A DNA stretch of 64,000 nucleotides from Oscillospiraceae bacterium (GCA_015068235.1 SVKY01000001.1:69660-133659), one strand, 5' to 3'. Positions 28,027 to 37,924 are shown, counted from the first letter of the stretch. Translations and numbers: made by a program. Notes: generated by a model from the letters alone, not told the origin.

Positions 28027-29304
28027 TTAACCAATATAATTCATCGGATTTACGGTCGAGCCATTACAGTAGATCGTAAAATGCAAATGCGGTCCGGTGG
28101 AATACCCGGTCGATCCGACATAACCGATGACCTGTCCCTGGGAAACATACTCACCGGAACTTACCACATAATGCGTCATATGACCGTAGAGCGAGGAGAA
28201 GCCATCCATATGGTTAATGGTAACATAGTAGCCGTAAGCATAATTATACTCCGCAGTGGAAACATAGCCACTTCTCGAAGCATAGATCGGAGTTCCCTGC
28301 CCAACAGCAAGATCTACACCGTTATGGAAGGAGTAGTTACCTGTGATCGGATGTACACGGTAGCCATAGGAGCTTGTGACAACTCCATAATATGAGAGCG
28401 GATACATAAAATATACATCCGTCGGCGCTGACGAGCTTCCACCGTCACCGTTACTGCTGTTATTGTTATTCTGCTGCTGTTGTTGCTGTTGTTGCTGCTG
28501 TGCAAGATAAGCTTCGTACTCTTCCTGCTTTGCCTTTTGGTACTCGACTTCCTTCTGTGCAATTTCCTCGCTCAGCTCAGCTTCGAGAGCTTCGTACTTC
28601 TCGTCGTCTTCCAAAAGCTCAGCGCAAAGAATATAAAGATCTGCCAAAAGTGCATCAGATTCCGCACGTTTTTCAGCCAAAAGCTCCTCATTCTCACTCA
28701 ATTCACGCATCTTGTCTTCAAGCAAACCACGCTGATTGTCCAGTTCTTCCTTTGCAGTCAGAACATCAATCGCTTTTTCACGCAGATCTGCCATCATTTG
28801 CTCGTCTGCTTTGGAGATCTCATCGATCATAACACGATAGAGCAGCATATCAGCAAAGCTCTCTGCATTCAAAAGTGCCGACAAATACGAGATCTCGCCA
28901 TGCTCCTGAATGGCACGGATGCGGGTTTTGTAATTGCCGAGCAAGGTTTCCTGCTCCGTTTGGATTTCGTTGAGAGCCGTCTGCTTTTCGGAGATGAGCA
29001 AATTATATTGATGGATCTGCTCATTCACATTTTCGGATTCCTGCTTGAGCAGCTCAATCTCCTGATCGACTTGTGCCTTTTGATTTGCGATATCGAGCAT
29101 CTCGTCATTGGTCTTCTCGATCTCCTCGCCCAAAAGCTCACGCTCAGCAGCTAAGCTCTCAGCCTCTTCTTCCAACTCGTCCAATTCATCCTGGATTTCA
29201 TCAGATTTTGCCGCATTGGCGATCATCGCAACAAATCCGATCATCAAGCTGAGGATCAAAATTCCTGCGATCAAGCTAATGATTAAACGTCTATATTTGT
29301 ACAT
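28027..29304 (-). CDS. M23 peptidase with N-terminal coiled coil (EnvC-like) and poly-Gln/Asn linker
   Basis: Coiled coil, QQQQQQQQQQNNNNSSNG, GYRVHPITGNYSFHNGVDLAVGQGTPIYA, GPHLHFTIY. Confidence 0.94.
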   Translation of the reverse strand: MYKYRRLIISLIAGILILSLMIGFVAMIANAAKSDEIQDELDELEEEAESLAAERELLGEEIEKTNDEMLDIANQKAQVDQEIELLKQESENVNEQIHQYNLLISEKQTALNEIQTEQETLLGNYKTRIRAIQEHGEISYLSALLNAESFADMLLYRVMIDEISKADEQMMADLREKAIDVLTAKEELDNQRGLLEDKMRELSENEELLAEKRAESDALLADLYILCAELLEDDEKYEALEAELSEEIAQKEVEYQKAKQEEYEAYLAQQQQQQQQQQNNNNSSNGDGGSSSAPTDVYFMYPLSYYGVVTSSYGYRVHPITGNYSFHNGVDLAVGQGTPIYASRSGYVSTAEYNYAYGYYVTINHMDGFSSLYGHMTHYVVSSGEYVSQGQVIGYVGSTGYSTGPHLHFTIYCNGSTVNPMNYIG

Positions 29305-29327
29305 AGACAGCCTCCTTTCGAGTGCAA

Positions 29328-30503
29328 TCAGACTTTCAAGAATCTACGAATCGACATCAAACTGCCGAAAATACCGATCACGAAGCCAGCAATGGCGCAA
29401 ATGGCAACCATCGGGATCCAAATTTCAACAAACGGTGTCAAGCCAAAGACCGTGATGCCCGTTCCTGAGATCGCCTTACGAAGGACCTCGTAAAGTCCCC
29501 ATTCAATAAAGAACGAGAAGAGCGAGCCGAACAGACCCAAAATAAAGCCTTCGACCAAAAACGGCAATCTAATAAAGGAGTTGGTCGCACCGACCATCTT
29601 CATGATTGCGATTTCTTCCTTGCGATCCATCATGGCAAGCTTGATCGTATTGGAGATAATGACCAACGAGACAAGCAACAAAACACTCGCAATCGCAATC
29701 GATGCAACATAGAGCACGTTTCGAACCGTAACCATTGCATTCGCCTGCTCAACATTTGCTTCGACCTTGACGATGCCGAAGATTTCTTCAAGCTGTGCCT
29801 TGGTCTCAGCAATCAAGCTGTTGTCCTTGAGCGTGATCTCATATTGATCACGCATTGCGCTGGCATCCACACCTGCATAGAGGGATTCACCATCTTCAAA
29901 CATATCGCCAAAGCGCTGCAAAGCTTCTTCACCCGAGACCGGCTTCGCCTCAGCGACATTTTCAAGCGCAATGATCTGCTGTGCAATATTGTTTTCCTGC
30001 ACAATCGGCTCAGCCTTCTCAGCAACGACGAACAAAGAAACCTGTTCCTCCTCGCCGATATGCTCCGTCACGGAAAGAACACCGTTGATCGCTCTGATAG
30101 CATCGAACGTATCGGAGATCAACTCCGCATCGGTAATACTGACAGAGAAATACTCACGCTCGGAAGCGACAGCATTTTCGCCATCATCCAAGTAAGAACC
30201 AAACTCTGCCAAAGCCTGCTCACGAGATACAAATACAGCATTTTCAACATTGTCAAGCATATTGATTTCAGAGCCAACGCTCTTGGCATCGTGGGTAAGC
30301 ATTGTTTCATCAATGACCGCAATGATACGGTTCTTCTTCTGCAAATCCTCAACCATGTTATTCAGGTTATAGCAAATGAGCAAAAAGCTGTTGATGATCA
30401 CCAGGCAGGCAACGGTGATACATACCGCCGCAAAAGACATAAATCCATGCTTGAAGGTAGACTTAAAGCCAGAAGCCAACAAATATCCGATATTATTCTT
30501 CAT
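29328..30503 (-). CDS. ftsX: Cell division protein FtsX (ABC permease-like)
   Basis: MKNNIGYLLASGFKSTFKHGFMSFAAV; overlaps ftsE; start taken at ATG 30503 rather than the track ORF start. Confidence 0.94.
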   Translation of the reverse strand: MKNNIGYLLASGFKSTFKHGFMSFAAVCITVACLVIINSFLLICYNLNNMVEDLQKKNRIIAVIDETMLTHDAKSVGSEINMLDNVENAVFVSREQALAEFGSYLDDGENAVASEREYFSVSITDAELISDTFDAIRAINGVLSVTEHIGEEEQVSLFVVAEKAEPIVQENNIAQQIIALENVAEAKPVSGEEALQRFGDMFEDGESLYAGVDASAMRDQYEITLKDNSLIAETKAQLEEIFGIVKVEANVEQANAMVTVRNVLYVASIAIASVLLLVSLVIISNTIKLAMMDRKEEIAIMKMVGATNSFIRLPFLVEGFILGLFGSLFSFFIEWGLYEVLRKAISGTGITVFGLTPFVEIWIPMVAICAIAGFVIGIFGSLMSIRRFLKV

Positions 30504-31179
30504 AATTATAATACCCGTCCATTCCGTCACTGATGACCTTACCCTGCGAGATGGCAACAACACGCTTTGTAAAGCGATCAACCAAACCCTTCTCATGGGT
30601 AACGACCATGACCGTTGTGCCAAGCGCATTGATCTGCTCCAAAAGCAGCATGATCTCAAACGAGCGAGCAGGGTCGAGATTACCCGTCGGCTCGTCGGCA
30701 ATGATCATTCTGGGGTTATTGACAAGCGCTCTGGCAATGGCAACACGCTGCTGCTCACCGCCGGAAAGCTCATTGGGCAAACGACGCCCCTTATTCTCCA
30801 AGCCGACCAGTTCAAGCACATAAGGCACACGATTTTTGATCTCACGATTCTTCGCACCAACTACACGCATCGCAAAAGCAACATTTTCATACACCGTCAT
30901 ATTGTCGATCAGACGGAAATCTTGGAAAATAATGCCTAGCGTACGGCGCATATGGGGAACCTTCGAGCGGCGAATGTTTTCAACCTGAAAGCCATTGACC
31001 ATGATCGAACCGCTTGTCGGCTTCAATTCACCGGTCAAAAGCTTAATGATCGTGGATTTACCGGAACCGGACTCACCAACGAGGAAAACAAATTCGCCAT
31101 CATCAATGTGCATATCGATGCCATTGAGCGCATGGGTACCTGTTTCGTAAGTTTTTGTAACGTTCACTAAATCAATCAT
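30493..31179 (-). CDS. ftsE: Cell division ATP-binding protein FtsE
   Basis: VGESGSGKSTIIKLL, LSGGEQQRVAIARALVNNPRMIIADEPTGNLDP. Confidence 0.96.
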   Translation of the reverse strand: MIDLVNVTKTYETGTHALNGIDMHIDDGEFVFLVGESGSGKSTIIKLLTGELKPTSGSIMVNGFQVENIRRSKVPHMRRTLGIIFQDFRLIDNMTVYENVAFAMRVVGAKNREIKNRVPYVLELVGLENKGRRLPNELSGGEQQRVAIARALVNNPRMIIADEPTGNLDPARSFEIMLLLEQINALGTTVMVVTHEKGLVDRFTKRVVAISQGKVISDGMDGYYNYEE

Positions 31180-31191
31180 AATATCACCAAA

Positions 31192-32283
31192 TTACATCAT
31201 ACGATTTTCGCGTGATGCCAAATATTTCTTCACCATCAAAGCGACCTTGAAAATGATCGCATCGTCGAACTCTCTAAGATCCAAGCCAGTGAGCTTCTTG
31301 ATCTTTTCCAAACGATAAACGAGCGTATTGCGGTGCACAAAGAGCTTGCGAGAGGTCTCGGAAACGTTCAAACTGTTTTCGAAGAACATATTGATCGTAA
31401 ACAAGGTTTCCTGATCAAGAGAGTCGATGGAATTTTTCTTAAATACTTCCGACAAGAATATCTCGCACAAGGTCGTCGGAAGCTGGTAGATCAAGCGTCC
31501 GATACCGAGGCTTTCGTAATTGATCACTGTCTTTTCAGTGTCAAATACCTTACCGACTTCGATAGCGACCTGCGCTTCCTTATAAGAATCGGCAAGCTCA
31601 CGAAGATGCTCACTGACAGTGCCGATGCCAATGGTCGTTCTTGCAAACAATTCCGTCTTCAAGCGATCTTCGATCGCCTTTGCCATCTTGTTAAGCTCCT
31701 CACCCGTCGTATCGAAGCTGACCTGGCGCACAACAGCAACATCGGTCTCATTAACGTTCAAAACGAAATCCTGCTGCTCGGTAAACATGTTCTGCAGCAT
31801 CTCAACCACAGCAACATCCGCACGACCACGCTGACGGATCAAAAAAACCGCTCTTGGAATGTCCGTTTGGAAATGCAGCTCCTTGGCGCGGATATAAATA
31901 TCACCGGGCAAAATATTGTCCGTTATGATATTTTTAACGAATGTACTCTTGTCGTGCTTCTCCTCATAATAGGTTTTAGTGGCATTGAGTGTAACCTGTG
32001 CCATACGGCAAAGCGCCTGCGCCTGCTCTCCTTCTCCTATCACAAAAGCTGAAAATCCGTATGTAGCATTCCAGCCCTTGAGCGGAAGAAAGGTCTTTCC
32101 CTCGCTGACAGAGATGATCTCAGGCATGGCGGCGATCATCAGGGCAGCTTCGGAAAAGCGTTGACCAATCAAAGAAGCATCACCGCAGGAGATGACGTTT
32201 CCCTCAGCATCGACCACACCGATCGTAGCCTGGGAAGCATCGCAAAGCTGTTCTACAATGTTTTGAAAAATACGACTGGACAT
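31192..32283 (-). CDS. CdaR/PucR-type helix-turn-helix transcriptional regulator
   Basis: C-terminal FFENSLNVSETSRKLFVHRNTLVYRLEKIKKLTGLDLREFDDAIIFKVALMV. Confidence 0.85.
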   Translation of the reverse strand: MSSRIFQNIVEQLCDASQATIGVVDAEGNVISCGDASLIGQRFSEAALMIAAMPEIISVSEGKTFLPLKGWNATYGFSAFVIGEGEQAQALCRMAQVTLNATKTYYEEKHDKSTFVKNIITDNILPGDIYIRAKELHFQTDIPRAVFLIRQRGRADVAVVEMLQNMFTEQQDFVLNVNETDVAVVRQVSFDTTGEELNKMAKAIEDRLKTELFARTTIGIGTVSEHLRELADSYKEAQVAIEVGKVFDTEKTVINYESLGIGRLIYQLPTTLCEIFLSEVFKKNSIDSLDQETLFTINMFFENSLNVSETSRKLFVHRNTLVYRLEKIKKLTGLDLREFDDAIIFKVALMVKKYLASRENRMM

Positions 32284-32483
32284 ATGCCGTCCTCCTTCAC
32301 ATTTTCGGAAAAATGACAGATTTCTACAGGATTATAGATTACATAATACAGCATTTTTTCAAAAAAAGCAAGAGGTTTTAGACATATTATTTCAAAACTT
32401 CGGTTCGTTTTTATGAAGTTTTTATAGATTTTCGTCATATTCGACAAAGTATAGAGCTTTATTTCGTCAAAATAATTCTGTTT

Positions 32484-33206
32484 CTATACGAAAAATTTTT
32501 CGTCAAAATTCACAGATTCCAGTTTTAAGATCTCTTCCGATGTCAATTCACGCGTCTTTCCGATTGGAAGGTCACCAAGCGTAAGCTCGCCCTCAGCGAT
32601 CCTTCGAAGGTAGGATACAGGCTTGCCTCTGCTTGCCAGCATTCTTCTGACCTGATGGTACTTTCCTTCTCTGACACGCACAATGCTTTTGCCATCGCCC
32701 AGCGGCTCCAAAATCGCCGGCAGGCACTTCGTACCGTCCTTCAGTTCACAGCCATTTCTGAATGCGATCACATCTTCTTCGGTCGTTGTGCCAAGATGCT
32801 CGGCATAATAGGTCTTTTCGATTTGATGCTTCGGCATAATAAGCCGATGCGCAAGATCGCCGTCATTTGTGAAGAGCAAAAGTCCTTCCGTCTCCAAATC
32901 CAATCTGCCAATTGGCATTAGCTTAGAGTATTCAGACGGCAAATACTGCATGACCGTAGGATAACGGTCATCCTTTGCAGCAGTCACGCAGCCGGCAGGC
33001 TTGTGCATCATTAATACAACACGGCGGCTGCTTTGGTGGATTTGAACTCCGTCAAGCGTGATCTTGTCGTGATCTTCGTTGATCTTTATCTCAGGAGATT
33101 TGACCACTGCGCCATTGACGCAAACTCTGCCACTTTTAATTACTTCTTTGATCTTACGGCGAGATTCCACACCCGCTTCGGATAAAAATCTGTCCAATCG
33201 TTGCAT
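32484..33206 (-). CDS. Pseudouridine synthase, RsuA/RluB family
   Basis: S4 domain MQRLDRFLSEAGVESRRKIKEVIKSGRVCVNG; MPIGRLDLETEGLLLFTNDGDLAHRLIMPKHQIEKTYYA. Confidence 0.94.
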   Translation of the reverse strand: MQRLDRFLSEAGVESRRKIKEVIKSGRVCVNGAVVKSPEIKINEDHDKITLDGVQIHQSSRRVVLMMHKPAGCVTAAKDDRYPTVMQYLPSEYSKLMPIGRLDLETEGLLLFTNDGDLAHRLIMPKHQIEKTYYAEHLGTTTEEDVIAFRNGCELKDGTKCLPAILEPLGDGKSIVRVREGKYHQVRRMLASRGKPVSYLRRIAEGELTLGDLPIGKTRELTSEEILKLESVNFDEKFFV

Positions 33207-33281
33207 CGCATCATCTCCTTGGAATATTTGTCCGATAAGGGACATACAGTTTACCACATCAATTACTTTAGGGGGAATACC

Positions 33282-33827
33282 ATGTTTGTTTTAACAGCAA
33301 AAATATCGAAAAGTAAGCTGATCGCTGTTGCTGTACTGCTGATCGCCGCAATTCTGATGATCATTCTGTTGTCATCAGGTTCGGGAAGCAAGGCATCAAA
33401 TGCACCTGTCGGCACAAGTAACGATGATCGTGTTGCCTATCTTGCGACCTATGGCTGGAGCGTGAACGCCACAGCCAACGAAACGCAAAAAGTCAAGATC
33501 CCTGATTCTTCAAATAACCGTGTTTTCTCACGCTATAATGATCTTCAGAAATCTCAGGGATTCGATCTGACGGAGTATGCAGGCAAGGAGGTCATGCGCT
33601 ATGTTTATGAGATTTTGAATTATCCCGATGCAAGCGCTCCTGTCTATGCAACGATTTTGGTATCCGACGGTAAGATCATCGGCGGCGATATTACAAATTC
33701 AGCGGCAGACGGCGTGATCCACGGCTTCAAAAACCCCTCTTCAAAAGTCGAGGAAACAAGCGTTCCCACTGAAATGACGACAGAGCCCGAAGAAAGTTCC
33801 GAACCAACCGAAGAAACACAGGAATAG
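33282..33827 (+). CDS. DUF4830-like membrane-anchored protein
   Basis: N-terminal TM; RVAYLATYGWSVNATANETQKVKIP...YNDLQKSQGFDLTEYAGKEVMRYVYEI. Confidence 0.7.
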   Translation: MFVLTAKISKSKLIAVAVLLIAAILMIILLSSGSGSKASNAPVGTSNDDRVAYLATYGWSVNATANETQKVKIPDSSNNRVFSRYNDLQKSQGFDLTEYAGKEVMRYVYEILNYPDASAPVYATILVSDGKIIGGDITNSAADGVIHGFKNPSSKVEETSVPTEMTTEPEESSEPTEETQE

Positions 33828-33966
33828 TATACCATACAGTTTTCGACATTGCAAGAAAAAGTTTCAAATTGGTTACAACAACCAACTTGATTGTTATTTT
33901 TCGCAAATTTGAAAAAGACTATTGCATTTTCTTTATGCATCGCATATAATGTGAGCAATTCAATAT

Positions 33967-34075
33967 CTCTTCAGGGCAGGGTGAAATTCCCGACCGGCGG
34001 TAAAGTCCGCAAGCGTTTTTGCGCATGATTCGGTGCAATTCCGAAACCGACAGTAAAGTCTGGATGAAAGAAGAG
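33967..34075 (+). ncRNA. FMN riboswitch (RFN element)
   Basis: CTCTTCAGGGCAGGGTGAAATTCCCGACCGGCGGTAAAGTCCGC...GATTCGGTGCAATTCCGAAACCGACAGTAAAGTCTGGATGAAAGAAGAG. Confidence 0.97.
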
Positions 34076-34107
34076 TACATTTAATTTGTATCCTATTTGC
34101 ATCTTTT

Positions 34108-34137
34108 GCCCGAAGGTTTCTGCCTTCGGGATTTTTT
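34108..34137 (+). terminator. FMN riboswitch expression-platform terminator
   Basis: CCCGAAGG-tttctg-CCTTCGGG-ATTTTTT. Confidence 0.88.
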
Positions 34138-34149
34138 ATGGAGGTTATC

Positions 34150-34800
34150 ATGAAAAAGACAGATACGAAAAAATTGGCTGTTTTGGCAATGCTATGCGCA
34201 TTGGCATATATTATTGTGGCGTTTGTACGCATTCCAGCGGCACTTTTCCTAAAATATGAACCCAAAGATGTCGTCATTACGATCGGTGGATTCCTTTACG
34301 GACCGTTTGCATCACTCGCAATGTCGGTCGTTGTGTCTTTCATTGAAATGATTACGATCAGCGATACCGGCTGGATCGGTTTTGCGATGAACGTCTTATC
34401 CACAGCCGCCTTTGCCTGCACAGCTTCCTTGATTTACAAGAAAAAGCATACGCTCTCAGGTGCTGTACTCGGCATGGTCATCGGTACGATCATGATGACA
34501 GTTGTAATGGTTGCATGGAATTATGTGCTCACGCCGATTTATATGGAAACGCCTCGTAGCGAGGTTGCTAGCATGCTCCTTCCCGTATTTTTACCGTTTA
34601 ATTTGATCAAAGGCATCTTGAATGCGGCGATCACAGCACTGTTGTTTCGTCCTTTGGTGCAAACATTGCGCAAAGCAAATCTTTTTCCACAGAGCCAAAA
34701 TCAGAAAGCGCCCTCAGCTAAGCACAAGCTTTGGTTCTACATTTTCGCCGCAGTGTCTCTTTTGGTCGGCATCGCATGGATGATCTATAAAAATATTTAA
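34150..34800 (+). CDS. ribU: Riboflavin ECF transporter S component
   Basis: FMN riboswitch upstream; hydrophobic ECF S-component pattern (LAVLAMLCALAYIIVAFVRIP..FLKYEPKDVVITIGGFLYGP); GGAGG SD. Confidence 0.92.
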   Translation: MKKTDTKKLAVLAMLCALAYIIVAFVRIPAALFLKYEPKDVVITIGGFLYGPFASLAMSVVVSFIEMITISDTGWIGFAMNVLSTAAFACTASLIYKKKHTLSGAVLGMVIGTIMMTVVMVAWNYVLTPIYMETPRSEVASMLLPVFLPFNLIKGILNAAITALLFRPLVQTLRKANLFPQSQNQKAPSAKHKLWFYIFAAVSLLVGIAWMIYKNI

Positions 34801-34911
34801 CTCAGAAATCCCGATTTATCGTGCTGCTGTATGCACTCCTTATAATGTCATTATTTGACGTTGCATCTTTCGAGCAAGCAAATCTTGATATTGCTGTCCC
34901 TACAACATTCA

Positions 34912-34942
34912 AAAAGGAGAAGCCACGACGGCTTCTCCTTTT
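34912..34942. terminator. Intrinsic terminator between ribU and obgE
   Basis: AAAAGGAGAAGCC-ACGAC-GGCTTCTCCTTTT. Confidence 0.85.
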
Positions 34943-34943
34943 A

Positions 34944-36218
34944 TTATCGTTCGTAATCAAATTCAAAATCATAAATGCTGACTGTATCGCCGTCCTCAAT
35001 GCCCATTGCTTCGAGCTTTTCGAACAGGCCGCTCTTTCTGAGCTGACGGTCGAAATACATTCTGGATTCATAGTCTGCAAAATTGATATCATTGATCAAC
35101 TGCTGCAGCCATTTGCCTGAAATGACCCAAGTATCATCAAACTGCTGAATGGATAGGTCGTCAGCCTCCCCTGCTTCTGCCAAGGGCTTGACATATTCCG
35201 GCTCATAGACGATCACTGGCGGCAGATCCTTCAGCTTGCTCGCAACCACACGCATAAGCTGCTTTGTACCCTGCGTTGTGGCAGCAGAAATTTCATAAAA
35301 TTCATAGCCACGTTCCGTCACATACGCACGCAGACGCTTCAAATTATCGCTGCCCTCAGGGATCAAATCGCACTTATTTGCCGCAACGATCATCGGGCGG
35401 TTTGCCAAGTCGTCAGAATAGCTGCGCAATTCTTCATTGATCTTTTCAAAATCCTCGATTGGATCACGATCCTCGCAACCAGAAACATCAACAATGTGCA
35501 CCATCAAACGGCAACGATCAATATGGCGCAGGAAATCATGTCCCAAACCTGCCCCCTCAGCGGCACCCTCAATAATTCCGGGGATATCCGCCATAACAAA
35601 CGAAACGCCTTCGTCAACATAGATCACGCCCAAATTGGGATACAATGTTGTAAAATGATAGTTCGCGATCTTAGGACGTGCGTTGGAGGTCACGGACAGG
35701 AGTGTGGACTTACCGACATTCGGAAAACCGACCAAGCCGACATCCGCCAACAGCTTCAGCTCCAAAATGACCTCATGCTCCTCGCCCGGCAAGCCCGATT
35801 TTGCAAATCTCGGCACCTGACGTGTCGGTGTTGCAAAATGCTTGTTGCCCCAGCCACCACGACCGCCCTTGCAAAGAATATAATCATCAGAATCCGACAT
35901 GTCCTTGATGACCTCATTGGTCGCAGCATCTCTGATCACCGTACCTCTGGGGATCTGAATAATCAGGTCTTCACCTCTTTTACCTGAGCAACGACCACCT
36001 TGACCGTCTTGACCAGACGAAGCGGTATACTTTCTTTTATAGCGGAAATCCATCAGCGTTGACATATTGTCATTGACACGCAGGACGATATTGCCTCCCC
36101 TGCCGCCGTCACCGCCATCAGGACCACCTGCAGCAACGTACTTCTCTCGGTGGAATGCGACAGCACCGTTTCCGCCATTGCCTGCTTTGACAAAAATTTT
36201 AACTTTATCAACAAACAT
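34944..36218 (-). CDS. obgE: GTPase ObgE/CgtA
   Basis: MFVDKVKIFVKAGNGGNGAVAFHREK; GFPNVGKSTLLSV; C-terminal OCT domain. Confidence 0.97.
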   Translation of the reverse strand: MFVDKVKIFVKAGNGGNGAVAFHREKYVAAGGPDGGDGGRGGNIVLRVNDNMSTLMDFRYKRKYTASSGQDGQGGRCSGKRGEDLIIQIPRGTVIRDAATNEVIKDMSDSDDYILCKGGRGGWGNKHFATPTRQVPRFAKSGLPGEEHEVILELKLLADVGLVGFPNVGKSTLLSVTSNARPKIANYHFTTLYPNLGVIYVDEGVSFVMADIPGIIEGAAEGAGLGHDFLRHIDRCRLMVHIVDVSGCEDRDPIEDFEKINEELRSYSDDLANRPMIVAANKCDLIPEGSDNLKRLRAYVTERGYEFYEISAATTQGTKQLMRVVASKLKDLPPVIVYEPEYVKPLAEAGEADDLSIQQFDDTWVISGKWLQQLINDINFADYESRMYFDRQLRKSGLFEKLEAMGIEDGDTVSIYDFEFDYER

Positions 36219-36253
36219 CTTGCTCACTCCTTCGTATAGAGCACATTGTACTA

Positions 36254-36760
36254 TCATTCTAAATGCAATTTGTAATAAACCGCATCAAAGGTCTCACTGC
36301 CGTCAAAGCGGCTGTATTGACCGTAATGATCAAACTGAAAACCGCATTTTTGGATCACGCGCCCTGAAGCAACATTGTCGATCGCGTGATTGGACGCAAA
36401 GCTTCTTGCATTTAGATTGTGGTAAGCCCAATCAATCATAGCCTTCCCTGCCTCGGTAGCGTAGCCTTTTCCCCAATAATTGCGGTTGAAATTGTAACCG
36501 AGATCGTAATCTCCGTTTTGATTTTGACCGATACTGCCGCTTCCGATACATTTGCCACCGTCTTTTAGAAAAAAACCAAATTCGTAATCTTCATCATCAA
36601 TCGAAGCGATCCATTTTTTGACCTGTTCGACAGACTCATAAGGATTATAGGGCAGATATCTGTTTACCACACGATCGCTCACCCACTCAAAAACATCAGC
36701 TGCATCATCCTGTGTCAACGGTTTGATAATCAATCGTTGCGTCTGTATATATCTTTCCAT
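36254..36760 (-). CDS. GNAT-family (RimJ/RimL-like) N-acetyltransferase
   Basis: MERYIQTQRLIIKPLTQDDAADVFEWVSD...NRNYWGKGYATEAGKAMIDWA. Confidence 0.88.
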   Translation of the reverse strand: MERYIQTQRLIIKPLTQDDAADVFEWVSDRVVNRYLPYNPYESVEQVKKWIASIDDEDYEFGFFLKDGGKCIGSGSIGQNQNGDYDLGYNFNRNYWGKGYATEAGKAMIDWAYHNLNARSFASNHAIDNVASGRVIQKCGFQFDHYGQYSRFDGSETFDAVYYKLHLE

Positions 36761-36782
36761 CTTCTGTGCCTCATTATTAAAA

Positions 36783-36810
36783 AATCCCGAACATGGGAAT
36801 GTTCGGGATT
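36783..36810. terminator. Intrinsic terminator
   Basis: AATCCCGAACA-tgggaa-TGTTCGGGATT. Confidence 0.8.
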
Positions 36811-36820
36811 CCATTTGCAA

Positions 36821-37102
36821 TTACTGCTTAGCGTAAACGGAGCACTGCTTACGATCCTTGCCCTTGCGCTCGAACTTGACGGTGCCGTCAATCAGAGCGA
36901 ACAGGGTGTCATCGGTACCGATACCGACGTTGTTACCCGGATGGATGTGAGTGCCTCTCTGGCGAACCAGAATGTTGCCAGCCAGAACGAACTGACCGTC
37001 TGCGCGCTTTACGCCCAATCTCTTGGACTCGGAATCACGACCGTTCTTGGTGGAACCGCCGCCCTTCTTATGTGCGAAGAACTGAAAACCGATTTTCAGC
37101 AT
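36821..37102 (-). CDS. rpmA: 50S ribosomal protein L27 with N-terminal propeptide MLKIGFQFF
   Basis: [30 protein letters not shown] preceded by MLKIGFQFF. Confidence 0.97.
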   Translation of the reverse strand: MLKIGFQFFAHKKGGGSTKNGRDSESKRLGVKRADGQFVLAGNILVRQRGTHIHPGNNVGIGTDDTLFALIDGTVKFERKGKDRKQCSVYAKQ

Positions 37103-37105
37103 TTG

Positions 37106-37429
37106 TTACACCTCCATAACTTCGATATAATCAGGATACTCATCCCGCAATGACAGCATCGTCAGCATAAAGCCGGTCAAAACTGCCTGAACTGCGTCCT
37201 CATCATCGCAAACTGCGGGAAGCGTGAGGGTGATTCGGGGCTCGGTTTGGTTGACCTTGGTATTGGCATGATTGCCCAGCACATCATTGATCGTGCATTC
37301 AGCAAACTGCACTGCGCAAGAGATCGCAGAACATACAATGTCACTGCCCTCTTGAGCATAACCGCTATGTCCCGATACAGCAAAACCGTTGATTCTGCCG
37401 TTTTGATTGAAAATTTCTACCTTGGTCAT
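37106..37429 (-). CDS. prp: Ribosomal-processing cysteine protease Prp
   Basis: Located between rplU and rpmA; GFAVSGHSGYAQEGSDIVCSAISC. Confidence 0.92.
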   Translation of the reverse strand: MTKVEIFNQNGRINGFAVSGHSGYAQEGSDIVCSAISCAVQFAECTINDVLGNHANTKVNQTEPRITLTLPAVCDDEDAVQAVLTGFMLTMLSLRDEYPDYIEVMEV

Positions 37430-37740
37430 TACACGGAGATCTTTTCAATCTGCACCTTGGTATAGGGCTGTCTGTGACCACGGATGGACTTGGAATCCTT
37501 CTTCGGGCGGTACTTGAAGACGGTAATCTTCTTGGACTTGCCGTTCTTCAGAACCTTAGCTTCGACGGAAGCGCCTTTCACGACGGGAGCGCCGAACTTG
37601 GAGTTCTCTCCGTCAACGACTGCCAGCACCTGATCGAAGGTTACGGTTTCGTCAGTCTCGACGCCGAGCTTCTCGACAAAAATGATGTCGCCCTCCTTGA
37701 CGCTGTACTGCTTGCCACCGGTAACGATAATTGCCTGCAT
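37429..37740 (-). CDS. rplU: 50S ribosomal protein L21
   Basis: [25 protein letters not shown]...[27 protein letters not shown]. Confidence 0.97.
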   Translation of the reverse strand: MQAIIVTGGKQYSVKEGDIIFVEKLGVETDETVTFDQVLAVVDGENSKFGAPVVKGASVEAKVLKNGKSKKITVFKYRPKKDSKSIRGHRQPYTKVQIEKISV

Positions 37741-37815
37741 AATTGGTTGCACCTACCTTTTTTGTAGTCTCGCTCTCAAGGTGTGAGCATGGCTCAACTT
37801 TAGACCTCTTCGATG
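37741..37815 (-). ncRNA. Putative ribosomal L21 leader
   Basis: Minus-strand leader ...GAGCCATGCTCACACCTTGAGAGCGAGACTACAAAAAAGGTAGGTGCAACC between promoter and rplU; resembles Firmicute L21 leaders from memory. Confidence 0.45.
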
Positions 37816-37825
37816 CGGCGGATAG

Positions 37826-37854
37826 ATTATAACACCTGTTTTCAAAAAAGTCAA
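37826..37854 (-). promoter_or_regulatory. SigA promoter of rplU-prp-rpmA
   Basis: Minus strand TTGACT-N17-TATAAT. Confidence 0.85.
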
Positions 37855-37861
37855 ATAGTAT

Positions 37862-37890
37862 TTGACTATTTTTTTCATTTTTATTATAAT
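37862..37890 (+). promoter_or_regulatory. SigA promoter of apbE-like operon, divergent to rplU
   Basis: TTGACT-N17-TATAAT. Confidence 0.82.
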
Positions 37891-37924
37891 ATTTTCGGAA
37901 ATTTTCTTGCTTTACGGTGATCGA

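Noticed and set aside
34801-34945. Short ORFs between ribU and obgE
   Set aside because: No SD or domain; the region contains a shared terminator and non-coding remnants.
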